Assembly: GCF_947492715.1 (NCBI RefSeq)
Contig: NZ_CANLNS010000001.1
Span: forward strand, 620,001-684,000
DNA length: 64,000 bases
Reading direction: 5' to 3'
Source: an uncultured Psychroserpens sp.
GTDB taxonomy: Bacteria > Bacteroidota > Bacteroidia > Flavobacteriales > Flavobacteriaceae
The position numbers and the translations under genes are program-made. This document shows, piece after piece, positions 30,965 to 39,998 of this stretch. Positions within the stretch are counted from its first letter, which is position 1. The number at the start of each line of letters is the position of its first letter. A model generated the notes under the pieces. The model did no database searches. It was not told where the DNA came from and saw only the letters and a program-made list of their open reading frames with translations.

Positions 30965-33055
30965 TTATTTTTTCTTTGGATGCACTAGTTTCATTTCATC
31001 AATAAGGCGTTTAGCTCCAGCATACTTATCTACTATAAATAAAACATAGCGTAAATCAACCATAATATTTCGGCAAATTTCAGGATCGTAATAAATATCA
31101 CTCATGGTACCTTCCCAAACGCGGTCAAAGTTTAATCCCACTAGATTGCCTTCGGCATCAATGGCAGGACTTCCAGAGTTCCCTCCAGTAGTATGATTTG
31201 TTCCTAAGAAACAAATTGGGAGCTTTCCGTTCTTATCAGCATATTGCCCATAATCTTTAGCGTCATATAAATCTCTTAGCTTTTGAGGTACATCAAATTC
31301 ATAATCGCCTGGCACATACTTTTCAATGACACCATCTAAATACGTCACAGGATCATAATATACAGCATCACGAGGCGCATACCCATTTACTTTTCCGTAG
31401 GTCACACGAAGTGTACTATTAGCATCAGGGAAATAGCGTTCTTCTGGCATCACTTTCATTAAAGCTGTCATATACTTCGTTTGAAGTGCATTAATCTGCG
31501 TATTGATTTGCTGAAATTCTGGCTCTAATTTGGTATAAAATTCCTTGATTAAAGGTTTCGCATATTGGTAAGCGGCATCATTATTTAATTTTTCAAGAAT
31601 TTCATCACCAGTTCCCTCTAATAATTTCGACGCGCTATCCATATCTGTGAAAGCTGTTTTATCATAAATTGAAGCATCAACCGTACTCGTATATAATGGC
31701 ATTACCGCTTGATAAACACCTTTATCTACATTAACGTTATAGTTTTTATGTATACGCTTCAAACGGTTTTTAAAACTTTCTACAGCTTTATCTAGATTGT
31801 TAGGATTAGCGATAATAGCTTGTTCCATTTGAAAAGCTCTAAACGCCATTTGCATCAATTCATTGGTTCTAAAAAAGACTTCAATAAAGTTGTTTCGCTT
31901 TACATTTACAGCTTCAAATTCATTGTACAAACGACTAAACTCTGGTAATATAGTTCCATATTCGGTTTCCATACCTTTTGCCTTTAAGGCCTTTGTAAAA
32001 TCACTTTCAAATTTGCGTTTAATGGCAATGGCACCACTTTTTTGAATTCCTAAGTTTTCACCAATCCACTTTTTCCAAGCATTAGCAATTCGTGCTTGCT
32101 TTGATGCGTACTGAATTCTAATCTGGTCATCTGCTTTCATATTAGCATCAATTACTTTTAAAGCAGCTTCTCTAATTGCAATATTTGATGGATTTACTTT
32201 TTGTGTAATTTGCTCTATAGCCACAGCTGGTAAGTATTCATTAGTACGACCTGGAAATCCAAAAACCATTGTAAAGTCACCTTCCTCAATACCATCTAAT
32301 GACACAGGCAAGAAGTGCTTAGGCTTATAAGGCACATTATCTTTACTATACTTTGCTGGACGATTGTTTTTATCGGCATAGATTCTAAACATTGAAAAAT
32401 CTCCTGTATGTCTTGGCCAAACCCAATTGTCTGTATCGCTACCAAATTTACCAATACTACTTGGAGGAGCACCTACTAATCGCACATCTTCAAAGCGCTC
32501 TGTTACAAACAAGTAATACGCATTACCTTTATAAAAAGGTCTAATTTTAATACCTTGCCAGTCTTCTTTTTGTGTTGCTTTTACAACGGCGTTTCTATTA
32601 ATATCAATTTTTGATTGCCTAGCTCTAGGGCTCATCTCATTGGTTACACCTGCCAACATCGCATCTGTAACATCTTCAATTCGTACTATGAATTCTACAA
32701 AAAGACCATCGTTTGGTATTTCTTCCTCTAAAGTCATTGCCCAAAAACCATCCCTTAAATAATCATTTTCTAATGATGAATGTGATTGAATCTGACTAAA
32801 TCCGCAATGATGATTTGTTAGGAGTAGTCCTTTAGGAGAGATAACCTCACTAGTACAACCACCATTGAAATGTCCGATGGCATCTTTAAGGCTAGAATTA
32901 TTAACGTCATAAATATCCTGTGCAGTTAACTTACTGCCTAAACTTTGCATTTCATCTTCATTCATTCCTTCTAACAATGAAGGAATCCACATGCCACCTT
33001 GTTGGGCGGTCATTTGAAACGCAATAAAAAAGAAGATAATTTTTAGAAATCTCAT
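30965..33055 (-). CDS. S46 family dipeptidyl-peptidase, DPP11-like
   Basis: The 696-residue secreted serine peptidase removes dipeptides from peptide N-termini. I start it at the ATG 33053-33055, which gives the signal peptide MRFLKIIFFFIAFQMTAQ; the in-frame TTG two codons upstream adds only two residues. Catalytic sites are in TNHHCG (His near 83), GSDTDNWVWPRHTGDFS (Asp) and GGNSGSPAID (Ser). The specificity segment reads NFDRVWEGTMSD; the Arg is the residue that separates acidic-specific DPP11 from hydrophobic-specific DPP7, which has Gly. It probably works in the periplasm for peptide nutrition. Confidence 0.93.
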   Translation of the reverse strand: MRFLKIIFFFIAFQMTAQQGGMWIPSLLEGMNEDEMQSLGSKLTAQDIYDVNNSSLKDAIGHFNGGCTSEVISPKGLLLTNHHCGFSQIQSHSSLENDYLRDGFWAMTLEEEIPNDGLFVEFIVRIEDVTDAMLAGVTNEMSPRARQSKIDINRNAVVKATQKEDWQGIKIRPFYKGNAYYLFVTERFEDVRLVGAPPSSIGKFGSDTDNWVWPRHTGDFSMFRIYADKNNRPAKYSKDNVPYKPKHFLPVSLDGIEEGDFTMVFGFPGRTNEYLPAVAIEQITQKVNPSNIAIREAALKVIDANMKADDQIRIQYASKQARIANAWKKWIGENLGIQKSGAIAIKRKFESDFTKALKAKGMETEYGTILPEFSRLYNEFEAVNVKRNNFIEVFFRTNELMQMAFRAFQMEQAIIANPNNLDKAVESFKNRLKRIHKNYNVNVDKGVYQAVMPLYTSTVDASIYDKTAFTDMDSASKLLEGTGDEILEKLNNDAAYQYAKPLIKEFYTKLEPEFQQINTQINALQTKYMTALMKVMPEERYFPDANSTLRVTYGKVNGYAPRDAVYYDPVTYLDGVIEKYVPGDYEFDVPQKLRDLYDAKDYGQYADKNGKLPICFLGTNHTTGGNSGSPAIDAEGNLVGLNFDRVWEGTMSDIYYDPEICRNIMVDLRYVLFIVDKYAGAKRLIDEMKLVHPKKK

Positions 33056-33112
33056 AGTCAATGATTTTAAATTTGAATGTTTGTAAAGATAAAAAAGTTA
33101 CGCAAAGTAATT

Positions 33113-33898
33113 CTAATGAGCAGGTACATTCAAACGTTCATTTAAAATCCAGCTTTTTATCAGTTTTTTGTTTGTAGATATTTCAGCAAATACATAAATG
33201 TTTGAAGAAAAACAAGGCGATTTTTCGGCATCTTCTATCATCACCTTATCATCGTAATAACTTGAATGTAAAAAGTAAAGTTCTTTATCTTTTAGTATTA
33301 CATAACCCACATGATTATCGAGGCCAACAAAATAAATACCATCAGTATATACAGCATTAATTTTTTCTTTTAAGGCTTTAAACGATAGATTAGAAAAAAT
33401 CTTGAGATTGGCTCTTGGTTGCAACATTCTGGCTTCGGTCAAACCTGCCTGTTGCGCCATTTTGTATCGATTTAAGTTAAACCCTAAATGCTTTAATGTG
33501 GTTGAAACAAAATAACCGCATGCAATTTCACCTTCATTTGGCGTATTGGTATGACCATTAAAATCCCACTCGGTTCCGTACCAATGTGGCACTATAGTAT
33601 TCACTAATTTAGAATAGACATACTTTGCGGCCGAGTCAATTGCTTTTTCTGGATTGGTTTGATACAAACGGTTGAAATTAGTTCTATCATTTTTAATAGC
33701 ACTTAAAATGGAAATGTAGTCTCCTTTTGGTTTGAAACTAATGTCGAGTTTTACCGAATCTAACGATGCTATCTTTTCATCTGTCTTAGGTATTGTCTTC
33801 GCTACTTCTTCGGTATTTGGATTAGTACTAACTATTGTTTCATTTCCTTTTTTACAGGAAAAACTTAGCAGAATAATGAAGACTAAAAATGGTTTAAT
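33113..33898 (-). CDS. NlpC/P60-like lipoprotein with apparent ATT start
   Basis: An open frame runs from the stop-limited position 33913 to 33113. The first ATG/GTG/TTG start is the TTG at 33665-33667 (184 residues), but the frame upstream is fully open and encodes a good lipoprotein signal KPFLVFIILLSFSC with the lipobox Cys at residue 15 if the ATT at 33896-33898 starts it (261 residues). The C-terminal domain shows GEIACGYFVST (Cys127), NHVGYV (His196) and FLHSSYY (His211), the C-H-H pattern of NlpC/P60 or CHAP hydrolases, so a peptidoglycan endopeptidase is likely. No ATG exists in frame, hence either a rare ATT start, mutation, or sequence error. Confidence 0.65.
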   Translation of the reverse strand: MKPFLVFIILLSFSCKKGNETIVSTNPNTEEVAKTIPKTDEKIASLDSVKLDISFKPKGDYISILSAIKNDRTNFNRLYQTNPEKAIDSAAKYVYSKLVNTIVPHWYGTEWDFNGHTNTPNEGEIACGYFVSTTLKHLGFNLNRYKMAQQAGLTEARMLQPRANLKIFSNLSFKALKEKINAVYTDGIYFVGLDNHVGYVILKDKELYFLHSSYYDDKVMIEDAEKSPCFSSNIYVFAEISTNKKLIKSWILNERLNVPAH

Positions 33899-33957
33899 AG
33901 CTAGGTGTATTAATTACAGTGAATATAACTCTTTTTTCGTATAATTATTATCATTAG

Positions 33958-33965
33958 TATCTTTA
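33958..33965 (+). promoter_or_regulatory. -7-like box directly before the aminotransferase gene
   Basis: TATCTTTA differs by one base from TANNTTTG. Its last base is 5 bases from the ATG at 33970, as for uppP and glyS, so the message may be leaderless. Confidence 0.3.
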
Positions 33966-33969
33966 CAAG

Positions 33970-35112
33970 ATGCAAATAGATCCAAAACTTACCAACGTAG
34001 CAACTTCGATTTTTTCAGTAATGAGCGCTTTAGCACATAAGCATAATGCCATTAATCTCTCTCAAGGATTTCCAAATTTTAAAAGCGACCAACAACTTAT
34101 CGATGGGGTTTCTAAGGCCTTGAATTCAGGTTATAATCAATATGCTCCAATGCCTGGACATCTAGCGTTACGAGATGCTATTTCAAAAAAAATAGAACTT
34201 TTGTACGATACCACTTATCATCCAGAATCCGAAATTACAGTTACTGCAGGAGCAACTCAAGCTATTTTTACCATTATTTCGACTTTCGTAAAACCTCAAG
34301 ATGAAGTCATCATATTTAAACCAGCTTATGACTGTTACGAGCCAGCCATTACGCTAAATGGAGGAAAAACTATAGCGATTGCCTTGGAGGCTCCAAACTA
34401 CAGCATCGACTGGAGCCAAGTAAAACAAGTCATTTCTAAAAACACCAAACTAATCATTATTAACACACCTCATAATCCAAGTGGCACTGTTATGAGCAAA
34501 GCTGATATGCTTAAACTTCAAGAACTCACCAATGGCACTAATATCATGGTTCTAAGTGATGAAGTTTATGAGCACATCATTTTTGACGAAGAACAACATC
34601 AAAGTGTATGTTTATTTCCTGGTTTAAAAGAGCGAAGTTTCATTACTGCATCATTTGGAAAAACGTTTCATAATACCGGCTGGAAAGTAGGCTATTGTTG
34701 CGCTCCAAAACACTTGATGACAGCCTTTAGAGCCGTTCATCAATTTAATGTGTTTTCAGTACATCATCCTACTCAAAAGGCCTTAGCCGATTACTTAGAA
34801 ACACCAAAACATTATTTAGAATTACCACATTTTTATCAAGAAAAAAGGAATACATTCCTTAACCTCATTAAAGATTCTCGATTTAAATTCAAACCATCAA
34901 AAGGCACCTATTTTCAGGTGTTAGATTATTCTGAAATAACCACCGAAAGCGATATTGATTTTGCAAAACACCTTACTATAGACCATGGCATTGCTTCTAT
35001 TCCTCTTTCTGTTTTTAATGATCATCAACGTGATGATAAAGTCCTGCGTTTTTGTTTTGCAAAAACCGATGATACTTTAGAGGCAGCAGCAAAAATTTTG
35101 AATTCAATTTAA
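33970..35112 (+). CDS. PLP-dependent aminotransferase, methionine/glutamine type (YbdL-like)
   Basis: The 380-residue class I/II aminotransferase has the Schiff-base lysine in TASFGKTFHNTGWKVGY, the NTPHNPSGTV motif and the DEVYEHI PLP-contact segment. The sequence is closest in style to E. coli YbdL (methionine aminotransferase) and mammalian glutamine transaminase K. The omega-amidase gene 750 bases downstream supports this: together they close a transamination cycle in which glutamine serves as amino donor and the product is deaminated. Confidence 0.9.
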   Translation: MQIDPKLTNVATSIFSVMSALAHKHNAINLSQGFPNFKSDQQLIDGVSKALNSGYNQYAPMPGHLALRDAISKKIELLYDTTYHPESEITVTAGATQAIFTIISTFVKPQDEVIIFKPAYDCYEPAITLNGGKTIAIALEAPNYSIDWSQVKQVISKNTKLIIINTPHNPSGTVMSKADMLKLQELTNGTNIMVLSDEVYEHIIFDEEQHQSVCLFPGLKERSFITASFGKTFHNTGWKVGYCCAPKHLMTAFRAVHQFNVFSVHHPTQKALADYLETPKHYLELPHFYQEKRNTFLNLIKDSRFKFKPSKGTYFQVLDYSEITTESDIDFAKHLTIDHGIASIPLSVFNDHQRDDKVLRFCFAKTDDTLEAAAKILNSI

Positions 35113-35178
35113 CTTCATTAAAGTGACTTTTCAGGTATTTTTGTTTCTAATGAATGGAACAAACAAAAAACACATAAC

Positions 35179-35769
35179 ATGAAATATATTATTATTCTTT
35201 TTTTTATGGCATTTAGTTTAACTATGAATGCTCAAAAAGTTAAAATAGACGGTAAAACATACCAAGTTAAAAATGAAAAAATCTTCCTTGATGGAAAGGA
35301 CGTTACTAAAACCTTAAAATTAGAAGAGAAAGAATTCATTTTAAAGCAAGCAGCAATGACTTCAGAAAGAATGAAAGGGAAAGGTAATAATAATGGAAAA
35401 GCTAAGGGCAAAGAAAAAAAGGCTATTACTGATGAAAAAGAAAAAATGGAAGAAAAGACCTTAAAAGAGGCTGAAAAAGCCGAAAAGAAAAAAGAAAAAG
35501 AAGCCAAAAAACTCGAAAAAGAGAAACAAAAAGCCGAAAAAGCGCAAAAAAAGGCTGAAAAAGAAGCAAAAAGGGCCGAGAAAGCATTAAAGAAAAAACA
35601 AAAAGCTCAAGACAAATTTGAGAAAGCGAATAAGAAACTAAGTTCGGCTCAAAAAAAATATGATAAACTAAAACGTAAAGGAAAATTATCTCCAAATGCA
35701 GAAGCCAAGTGGTTAAAAAAACTTGAGGATTTGAGAGAAAATATTAAAAAAGCCGAAAAGAGACTATAA
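35179..35769 (+). CDS. Secreted lysine/glutamate-rich helical protein
   Basis: The 196-residue protein has a signal ending TMNAQ and a short N-terminal globular part (VKIDGKTYQVKNEKIFLDGKDV). From about residue 70 to the end it is a single Lys/Glu/Ala-rich stretch, predicted as a very long helix or coiled coil. The strong A-richness of the DNA reflects AAA/GAA codons. No family is recognised; many Flavobacteria have such proteins with variable repeat length. It lies between the aminotransferase and omega-amidase genes and ends at a terminator. Confidence 0.75.
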   Translation: MKYIIILFFMAFSLTMNAQKVKIDGKTYQVKNEKIFLDGKDVTKTLKLEEKEFILKQAAMTSERMKGKGNNNGKAKGKEKKAITDEKEKMEEKTLKEAEKAEKKKEKEAKKLEKEKQKAEKAQKKAEKEAKRAEKALKKKQKAQDKFEKANKKLSSAQKKYDKLKRKGKLSPNAEAKWLKKLEDLRENIKKAEKRL

Positions 35770-35793
35770 CTCGATTGTTTATAGTAGGTTTTG

Positions 35794-35839
35794 AAATCTA
35801 TTTTGATTGGTGATTTACCAGTTAAAATAGATTTTTTTT
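35794..35839 (+). terminator. Long intrinsic terminator
   Basis: The stem AAATCTATTTT/AAAATAGATTT with an inner pairing TGGT/ACCA and a run of seven T lies 25 bases after the stop of the Lys/Glu-rich gene. Confidence 0.8.
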
Positions 35840-35865
35840 ATGCTTAAAATTTGTAATTTTAAGAC

Positions 35866-36645
35866 ATGCAAAATCATTTAAAAGTTGCTTTAATTCAAAC
35901 GACCTTAGTTTGGGAAAACCCAATTCAAAATCGTATTAACCTCAGAGACAAAATCGATGAAATTTCTGAATCTGTAGACCTTATCGTATTACCAGAAATG
36001 TTTACAACAGGCTTTAGCATGAATCCTGAAAGTATTGCCGAATCAATGGACGGGGTTACTGTTAAATGGATGACACATATTGCCAAAGAAAAAGATGTTG
36101 CCATTGTTGGGAGTTGTATTATACAAGACAATAAAAAATTCTATAACCGATTACTATTTGTAGAACCTAATGGCAAAATTAGCAGCTATGATAAACGACA
36201 TACCTTCACCCTTGCTGGTGAAGACAAAGTTTATGAGTCTGGGAACCACAGATTAATTGTAACGTATAAAGGCTGGAAAATTTGTCCGTTGGTTTGTTAT
36301 GATTTGCGTTTTCCTGTTTTTGCAAGAAACACTGAAGATTATGATGCTTTAATTTATGTTGCGAATTGGCCTAAAGTGCGAATTTCTGCCTGGGATACGC
36401 TTCTTAAAGCACGCGCTATAGAAAACATGAGTTATTGTATTGGCGTTAATCGCGTAGGTTTAGATTTTAATAATTATGAATATTCTGGGCATTCTGCAGC
36501 TTATGATGTTCTGGGGGAGCGCTTAGATGATATCCCTCATGGTAAAGAAGCTATTGCCATTATTACCCTTGATAAGGCACATATTTCAAAATATAGAGGA
36601 AAGCTTGGCTTTTTAAATGACAAAGACGGGTTTACTCTAAAATAA
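35866..36645 (+). CDS. Nitrilase-family amidohydrolase, omega-amidase (YafV-like)
   Basis: The 259-residue enzyme has the nitrilase triad Glu44 (VLPEMFTTGF), Lys110 (YDKRHTFTLAG) and Cys144 (LVCYDLRFPVF). The GFSMNPE and HTFTLAGED segments are typical of the YafV/Nit2 omega-amidases, which hydrolyse alpha-ketoglutaramate and ketosuccinamate made by glutamine or methionine transaminases. The aminotransferase upstream gives a direct functional partner. The 3' end overlaps the convergent Ig-like lipoprotein gene by 14 bases. Confidence 0.92.
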   Translation: MQNHLKVALIQTTLVWENPIQNRINLRDKIDEISESVDLIVLPEMFTTGFSMNPESIAESMDGVTVKWMTHIAKEKDVAIVGSCIIQDNKKFYNRLLFVEPNGKISSYDKRHTFTLAGEDKVYESGNHRLIVTYKGWKICPLVCYDLRFPVFARNTEDYDALIYVANWPKVRISAWDTLLKARAIENMSYCIGVNRVGLDFNNYEYSGHSAAYDVLGERLDDIPHGKEAIAIITLDKAHISKYRGKLGFLNDKDGFTLK

Positions 36646-38236
36646 TTTCAATAACGGGATCCCAATTAGCCCGAGCATCCACTAAATCTGGATAGTGTGC
36701 AATACGCTCTGGTTGTAGTTGCTTTAAATAGTTACCTGAATCCCATTTTTTGTTTCCATTAGTATCAAAAATCACACGAATGTAATATTTGCCTGGGTTG
36801 AGATTTCTGAAATCAAATAACTGTTCCTGATCAGCAAATTGTTCGTATTTTACTTCTCCTCGTTCATTAGTTAGCTGAATAATCATTGGGTATTGCGCAT
36901 TCCTGAGTGTTATTCGAATGTTAGAATAATCGGCAAAGGTTTTAGTCTTTATATTATAATTAAGTGTGTCATTCACATTTCCGAAGAAATCTGTAAGCGC
37001 ACCAGGAAGCATTCTTATTTTATAGGTATTAGATTGGTTTTTATCAAACTGCAAACTATAAATATTGTCATAGTTGCTATATGAAGTTTTAAAAGGTACG
37101 TTTAGAGAATCTTTATCTAAAATTGTAATGTCTTTTTCATTTATGGTTTCAAATGGGATATTAGCAGAAACACCGAAATCCTCATTAAACCCTAAAGTTC
37201 CTGATGTTACAGCTTTTATAACCAATGAATCTCTTTCTAAGTTTCTAAATCGATGCGTTAAGGTATCAATAAACGTCTTATTTTTCACAAGAAATAAGGC
37301 CGAATCTGCTTCAATCTTTGGCTTGTACCAATAGTATAAAGTATCTGATTTTTCATCTTTAGTGCGTCGTGTTTTAAAATCGGTTGGCTTCGCACTTAAC
37401 ATCTCAATGTCCATAGTTTTATAATCGCCTTCAAAACCAAAAGCAATTTTTTGCCCAGCAATTTGCTTTGGACGTTTAGCATCAAAGTCTAATTCTTCCT
37501 TAAACAATTTGATGGTATATTCTTCATCTGATGGAGCTGTTATAAAGCCTTCATAGAAACCTATCTTATCTTTATCCTGCTGAAATGTAAAGTTTCCATT
37601 TTCATCCTTTAAAGCTATCAATTTATAGGTTCCAGGTTTAATATTGTCAATACTGAATGTCGTAATACTATCTAAAGTATTGGTGATGTATTTAGGCTTT
37701 TTCTTAAACACTGTAGAATCTGTATAGGTAGAATCTTTTTCATATAGCATTACCGAAATATAAGAATCTGGAGATCTACTTTCGGCATCAAGAATTTTAC
37801 CTTTAACAGAAAGAGAGTCTATATAATCGCCAGTTGAAAATACATATTTATAATAATCGTAAGGGTTCTCTTCATTATTATCAACAATACTTTGCCCAAA
37901 ATTAAAGGCGTAAGTTGTATTGGCTTCTAAAGTATCATTGATGATAATTTTAATCGATTTACTTGCAGTTCCTAAAGGGGTCACAGTAGGTTCTACATCC
38001 ATTGGAGGAGAAATGATAAGTTGCTTTTGAAGGTTTTTTATCTTGACATATTCATCAAAATAAATTCTAATCTCTTTGCCTTTAAAATTTGTCGTAAAGT
38101 TTTCAGGTGTTGATCTAATAATTACAGGAGCCTCTACGTCTTTTGGCCCACCAGATGGCGTGCCTCTGTTAGCGCAACCAATCAACATAGCCACCAATAT
38201 AACTAGCACTAAACTTTGTAAAACATTTTTATGCAT
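36632..38236 (-). CDS. Large lipoprotein with an N-terminal Ig-like domain
   Basis: Starting at the ATG 38234-38236 the protein has 534 residues; longer in-frame starts would put 16 residues before the signal. The lipobox is LIGC (Cys near residue 21), followed by ANRGTPSGGPKD. An SbsA/Big_5-type Ig-like domain covers about residues 35-135 (PVIIRSTPENFTTNF, IRIYFDEYVKI). Further beta-rich domains follow, with TYKLIALKDENGN and GKYYIRVIFDTNGNKKW at the end resembling prealbumin-like folds. Homologues occur across Flavobacteria; function is unknown, presumably at the outer membrane. Confidence 0.85.
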   Translation of the reverse strand: MHKNVLQSLVLVILVAMLIGCANRGTPSGGPKDVEAPVIIRSTPENFTTNFKGKEIRIYFDEYVKIKNLQKQLIISPPMDVEPTVTPLGTASKSIKIIINDTLEANTTYAFNFGQSIVDNNEENPYDYYKYVFSTGDYIDSLSVKGKILDAESRSPDSYISVMLYEKDSTYTDSTVFKKKPKYITNTLDSITTFSIDNIKPGTYKLIALKDENGNFTFQQDKDKIGFYEGFITAPSDEEYTIKLFKEELDFDAKRPKQIAGQKIAFGFEGDYKTMDIEMLSAKPTDFKTRRTKDEKSDTLYYWYKPKIEADSALFLVKNKTFIDTLTHRFRNLERDSLVIKAVTSGTLGFNEDFGVSANIPFETINEKDITILDKDSLNVPFKTSYSNYDNIYSLQFDKNQSNTYKIRMLPGALTDFFGNVNDTLNYNIKTKTFADYSNIRITLRNAQYPMIIQLTNERGEVKYEQFADQEQLFDFRNLNPGKYYIRVIFDTNGNKKWDSGNYLKQLQPERIAHYPDLVDARANWDPVIEIILE

Positions 38237-38300
38237 TATCACACGAAATTTCAGCAAATTAACGACAAACCTCTTTATCCTCAAAACAATTAACTTCGTT

Positions 38301-38981
38301 TTAATCTGTAATTGCCATTGTAGCTAAACTTAGCTTTAGATCTTCAATTTTTAAAAGTTGACTGGCACAATCCTCAATGGTTGCTCCAGTTGTAATAATA
38401 TCATCAACCAAAAGAACATGTTTATTTTTTAAAAAATGGCCGTTTTTAAGCTCAAAATTACTGTTGTTGCCAGTTTGTCTTTTTAATCGATCTTTAAATA
38501 CTTGAGTTTTGGTATTTGTTGTTTTGACCAATACAGATGTGTTGTATGTTGCGTTTAATGCCGTTGCCAAAGTTTGTCCAAATTTATCAACTTGATTATA
38601 ACCTCTAGACTTTAGTTTTGCCTTGTGCAATGGCACTGGCACAACAACATCAATGCTTTGATACGACGCCATATCCTTCAAGGATTCTCCTAACCATGCT
38701 CCAAGACATTCGCCAATGGACTCCTGCCCTCGATATTTAAGATTATGCATCAATTGCTGAACCATTCCTTTTTTGGAAAAATGTAATAATGCCGTTGCCT
38801 GTTGTAATTTAACCCGTCCATAAAGTATTTTATGGACTGCATTTTCAGGGTCATCGTGAAAATTAGTTAATGGTAATTGATGTCTACAATTCGTACAAAT
38901 ATGTAGTTCATTGTCTGACAATTGATTACTACAAGCACCACAAATTTGCGGAAAAAATAAGTTTAACAAGTTTTTTATCAT
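38301..38981 (-). CDS. ComF family phosphoribosyltransferase-like protein
   Basis: The 226-residue protein has an N-terminal zinc finger with CGAC (Cys14, Cys17) and CTNC (Cys29, Cys32) and a phosphoribosyltransferase domain with VVPVPLHKAKLKSRGYNQ and the PRPP loop VLLVDDIITTGAT near residues 185-197. ComF homologues support DNA uptake in competent bacteria, and the fold also binds nucleotides. It is a lone minus-strand gene divergent from the coiled-coil gene. Confidence 0.92.
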   Translation of the reverse strand: MIKNLLNLFFPQICGACSNQLSDNELHICTNCRHQLPLTNFHDDPENAVHKILYGRVKLQQATALLHFSKKGMVQQLMHNLKYRGQESIGECLGAWLGESLKDMASYQSIDVVVPVPLHKAKLKSRGYNQVDKFGQTLATALNATYNTSVLVKTTNTKTQVFKDRLKRQTGNNSNFELKNGHFLKNKHVLLVDDIITTGATIEDCASQLLKIEDLKLSLATMAITD

Positions 38982-39050
38982 TTCAACGATTAAAATCAGT
39001 TTTCGATAACATATTAATTAGTTTCGCAAGATAAAATAACGATATTAATA

Positions 39051-39935
39051 ATGATAGTTAACCCTCAATCATTTAACTACAGATTAATTATTGGTTCTTT
39101 AATAGTTGCGGTCGCAGTTTTAACTGTTTACAGTTTTACAAGTTACCAATCCATTGTGGCGCACCAGCAATTTTTAGAACAGGAAAAGAAGCTAGTTGAA
39201 AGTGAACTCTCCCAAATGATCACGCGCTATGATGACGTTTCAATTTCAAATGATCTGATTTCTTCCCAACTGGAAGATGCTAAAAGAAATACCCAATTAG
39301 CTTTGGACTCTCTTAGGATGGTTCGTAGTGACCTATCTGTATTATCAAAATTTAAGCAGCAGTTATTCAACTTAAAAAGTAAAAACAAATCTTTGTTTAA
39401 AACGGTAGACTCCTTAGACGAAGTCAATAAAGGCTTAGAAAAAGAAAAACTTCTAGCTTATAATGAACTTAGAAAGCAAAAACGCGAAAACTCTACACTA
39501 TTAAAAGAAAATGAAAATCTTGAAAAAAGTATAGAAATTGGAGCAAAGCTTACAGCTAATTCTTTTCGAGCTAAAGGATTTGAAAAATTCTTTGGAGCTA
39601 GACGTTCAAGTAATAGAGCAAAGCGTGTTGAAAGTATTGAAGTGTGCTTTACGCTTGCCGAGAACTCACTAACCGAAGCAGGAGAGAAAGAGTTATACAT
39701 TCAAATATTAAACCCTAGAAATAATGTTGTTGCAGACAAAGGTGCTATTAATTTTGGCAACTCTTCATTAATTTACAGCGCCAAGAAAATTGTGAATTAC
39801 GACAACAAAGTTCTTGAAGTATGTATTGATGTAGATGCAGATATTGATGAACAACCATTAGTTGGCGGTACATATTATATCTCAATCTTTCATGAAGACA
39901 GAAAACTAGGCAATACAGAAGTTAGATTAAAATAA
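39051..39935 (+). CDS. Membrane-anchored coiled-coil protein
   Basis: The 294-residue protein has an N-terminal membrane helix (residues 12-31), a long coiled coil at about 40-165 and a C-terminal beta-rich domain (VESIEVCFTLAENSLTEAG to the end, about 95 residues). This family is often labelled chromosome partitioning protein in Flavobacteria, yet no ATPase motif is present, so that label has no support here. It may be an envelope scaffold. A terminator and then glyS follow. Confidence 0.7.
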   Translation: MIVNPQSFNYRLIIGSLIVAVAVLTVYSFTSYQSIVAHQQFLEQEKKLVESELSQMITRYDDVSISNDLISSQLEDAKRNTQLALDSLRMVRSDLSVLSKFKQQLFNLKSKNKSLFKTVDSLDEVNKGLEKEKLLAYNELRKQKRENSTLLKENENLEKSIEIGAKLTANSFRAKGFEKFFGARRSSNRAKRVESIEVCFTLAENSLTEAGEKELYIQILNPRNNVVADKGAINFGNSSLIYSAKKIVNYDNKVLEVCIDVDADIDEQPLVGGTYYISIFHEDRKLGNTEVRLK

Positions 39936-39955
39936 CCAACACTATATAATTTCTT

Positions 39956-39988
39956 AAAAACCGTTCTGTTAATTGGAGCGGTTTTTTA
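39956..39988 (+). terminator. Intrinsic terminator
   Basis: The stem AAAAACCGTTC/GAGCGGTTTTTT ends in a T-run that merges with the glyS promoter region. Confidence 0.8.
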
Positions 39989-39994
39989 TTTTTG
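39987..39994 (+). promoter_or_regulatory. -7 promoter box directly before glyS
   Basis: TATTTTTG lies 5 bases from the A of the glyS ATG at 39999. It overlaps the end of the terminator T-run, so part of the match could be chance, but the exact spacing is shared with uppP. Confidence 0.3.
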
Positions 39995-39998
39995 CATC

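Noticed and set aside
33732-33944. Plus-strand open frame of 70 codons
   Set aside because: It is the antisense shadow of the extended lipoprotein frame and has no family features.
35400-35760. DNA repeat or foreign insert in the A-rich gene
   Set aside because: The pattern is explained by Lys/Glu codons in one long helical protein; no exact nucleotide repeat unit was found.
38237-38284. Longer start for the Ig-like lipoprotein at 38284
   Set aside because: It would place 16 basic residues before a complete lipoprotein signal; the ATG at 38234-38236 is the natural start.
39051-39935. Chromosome partitioning (ParA-like) label for the coiled-coil protein
   Set aside because: There is no Walker motif; the coil alone explains such labels.
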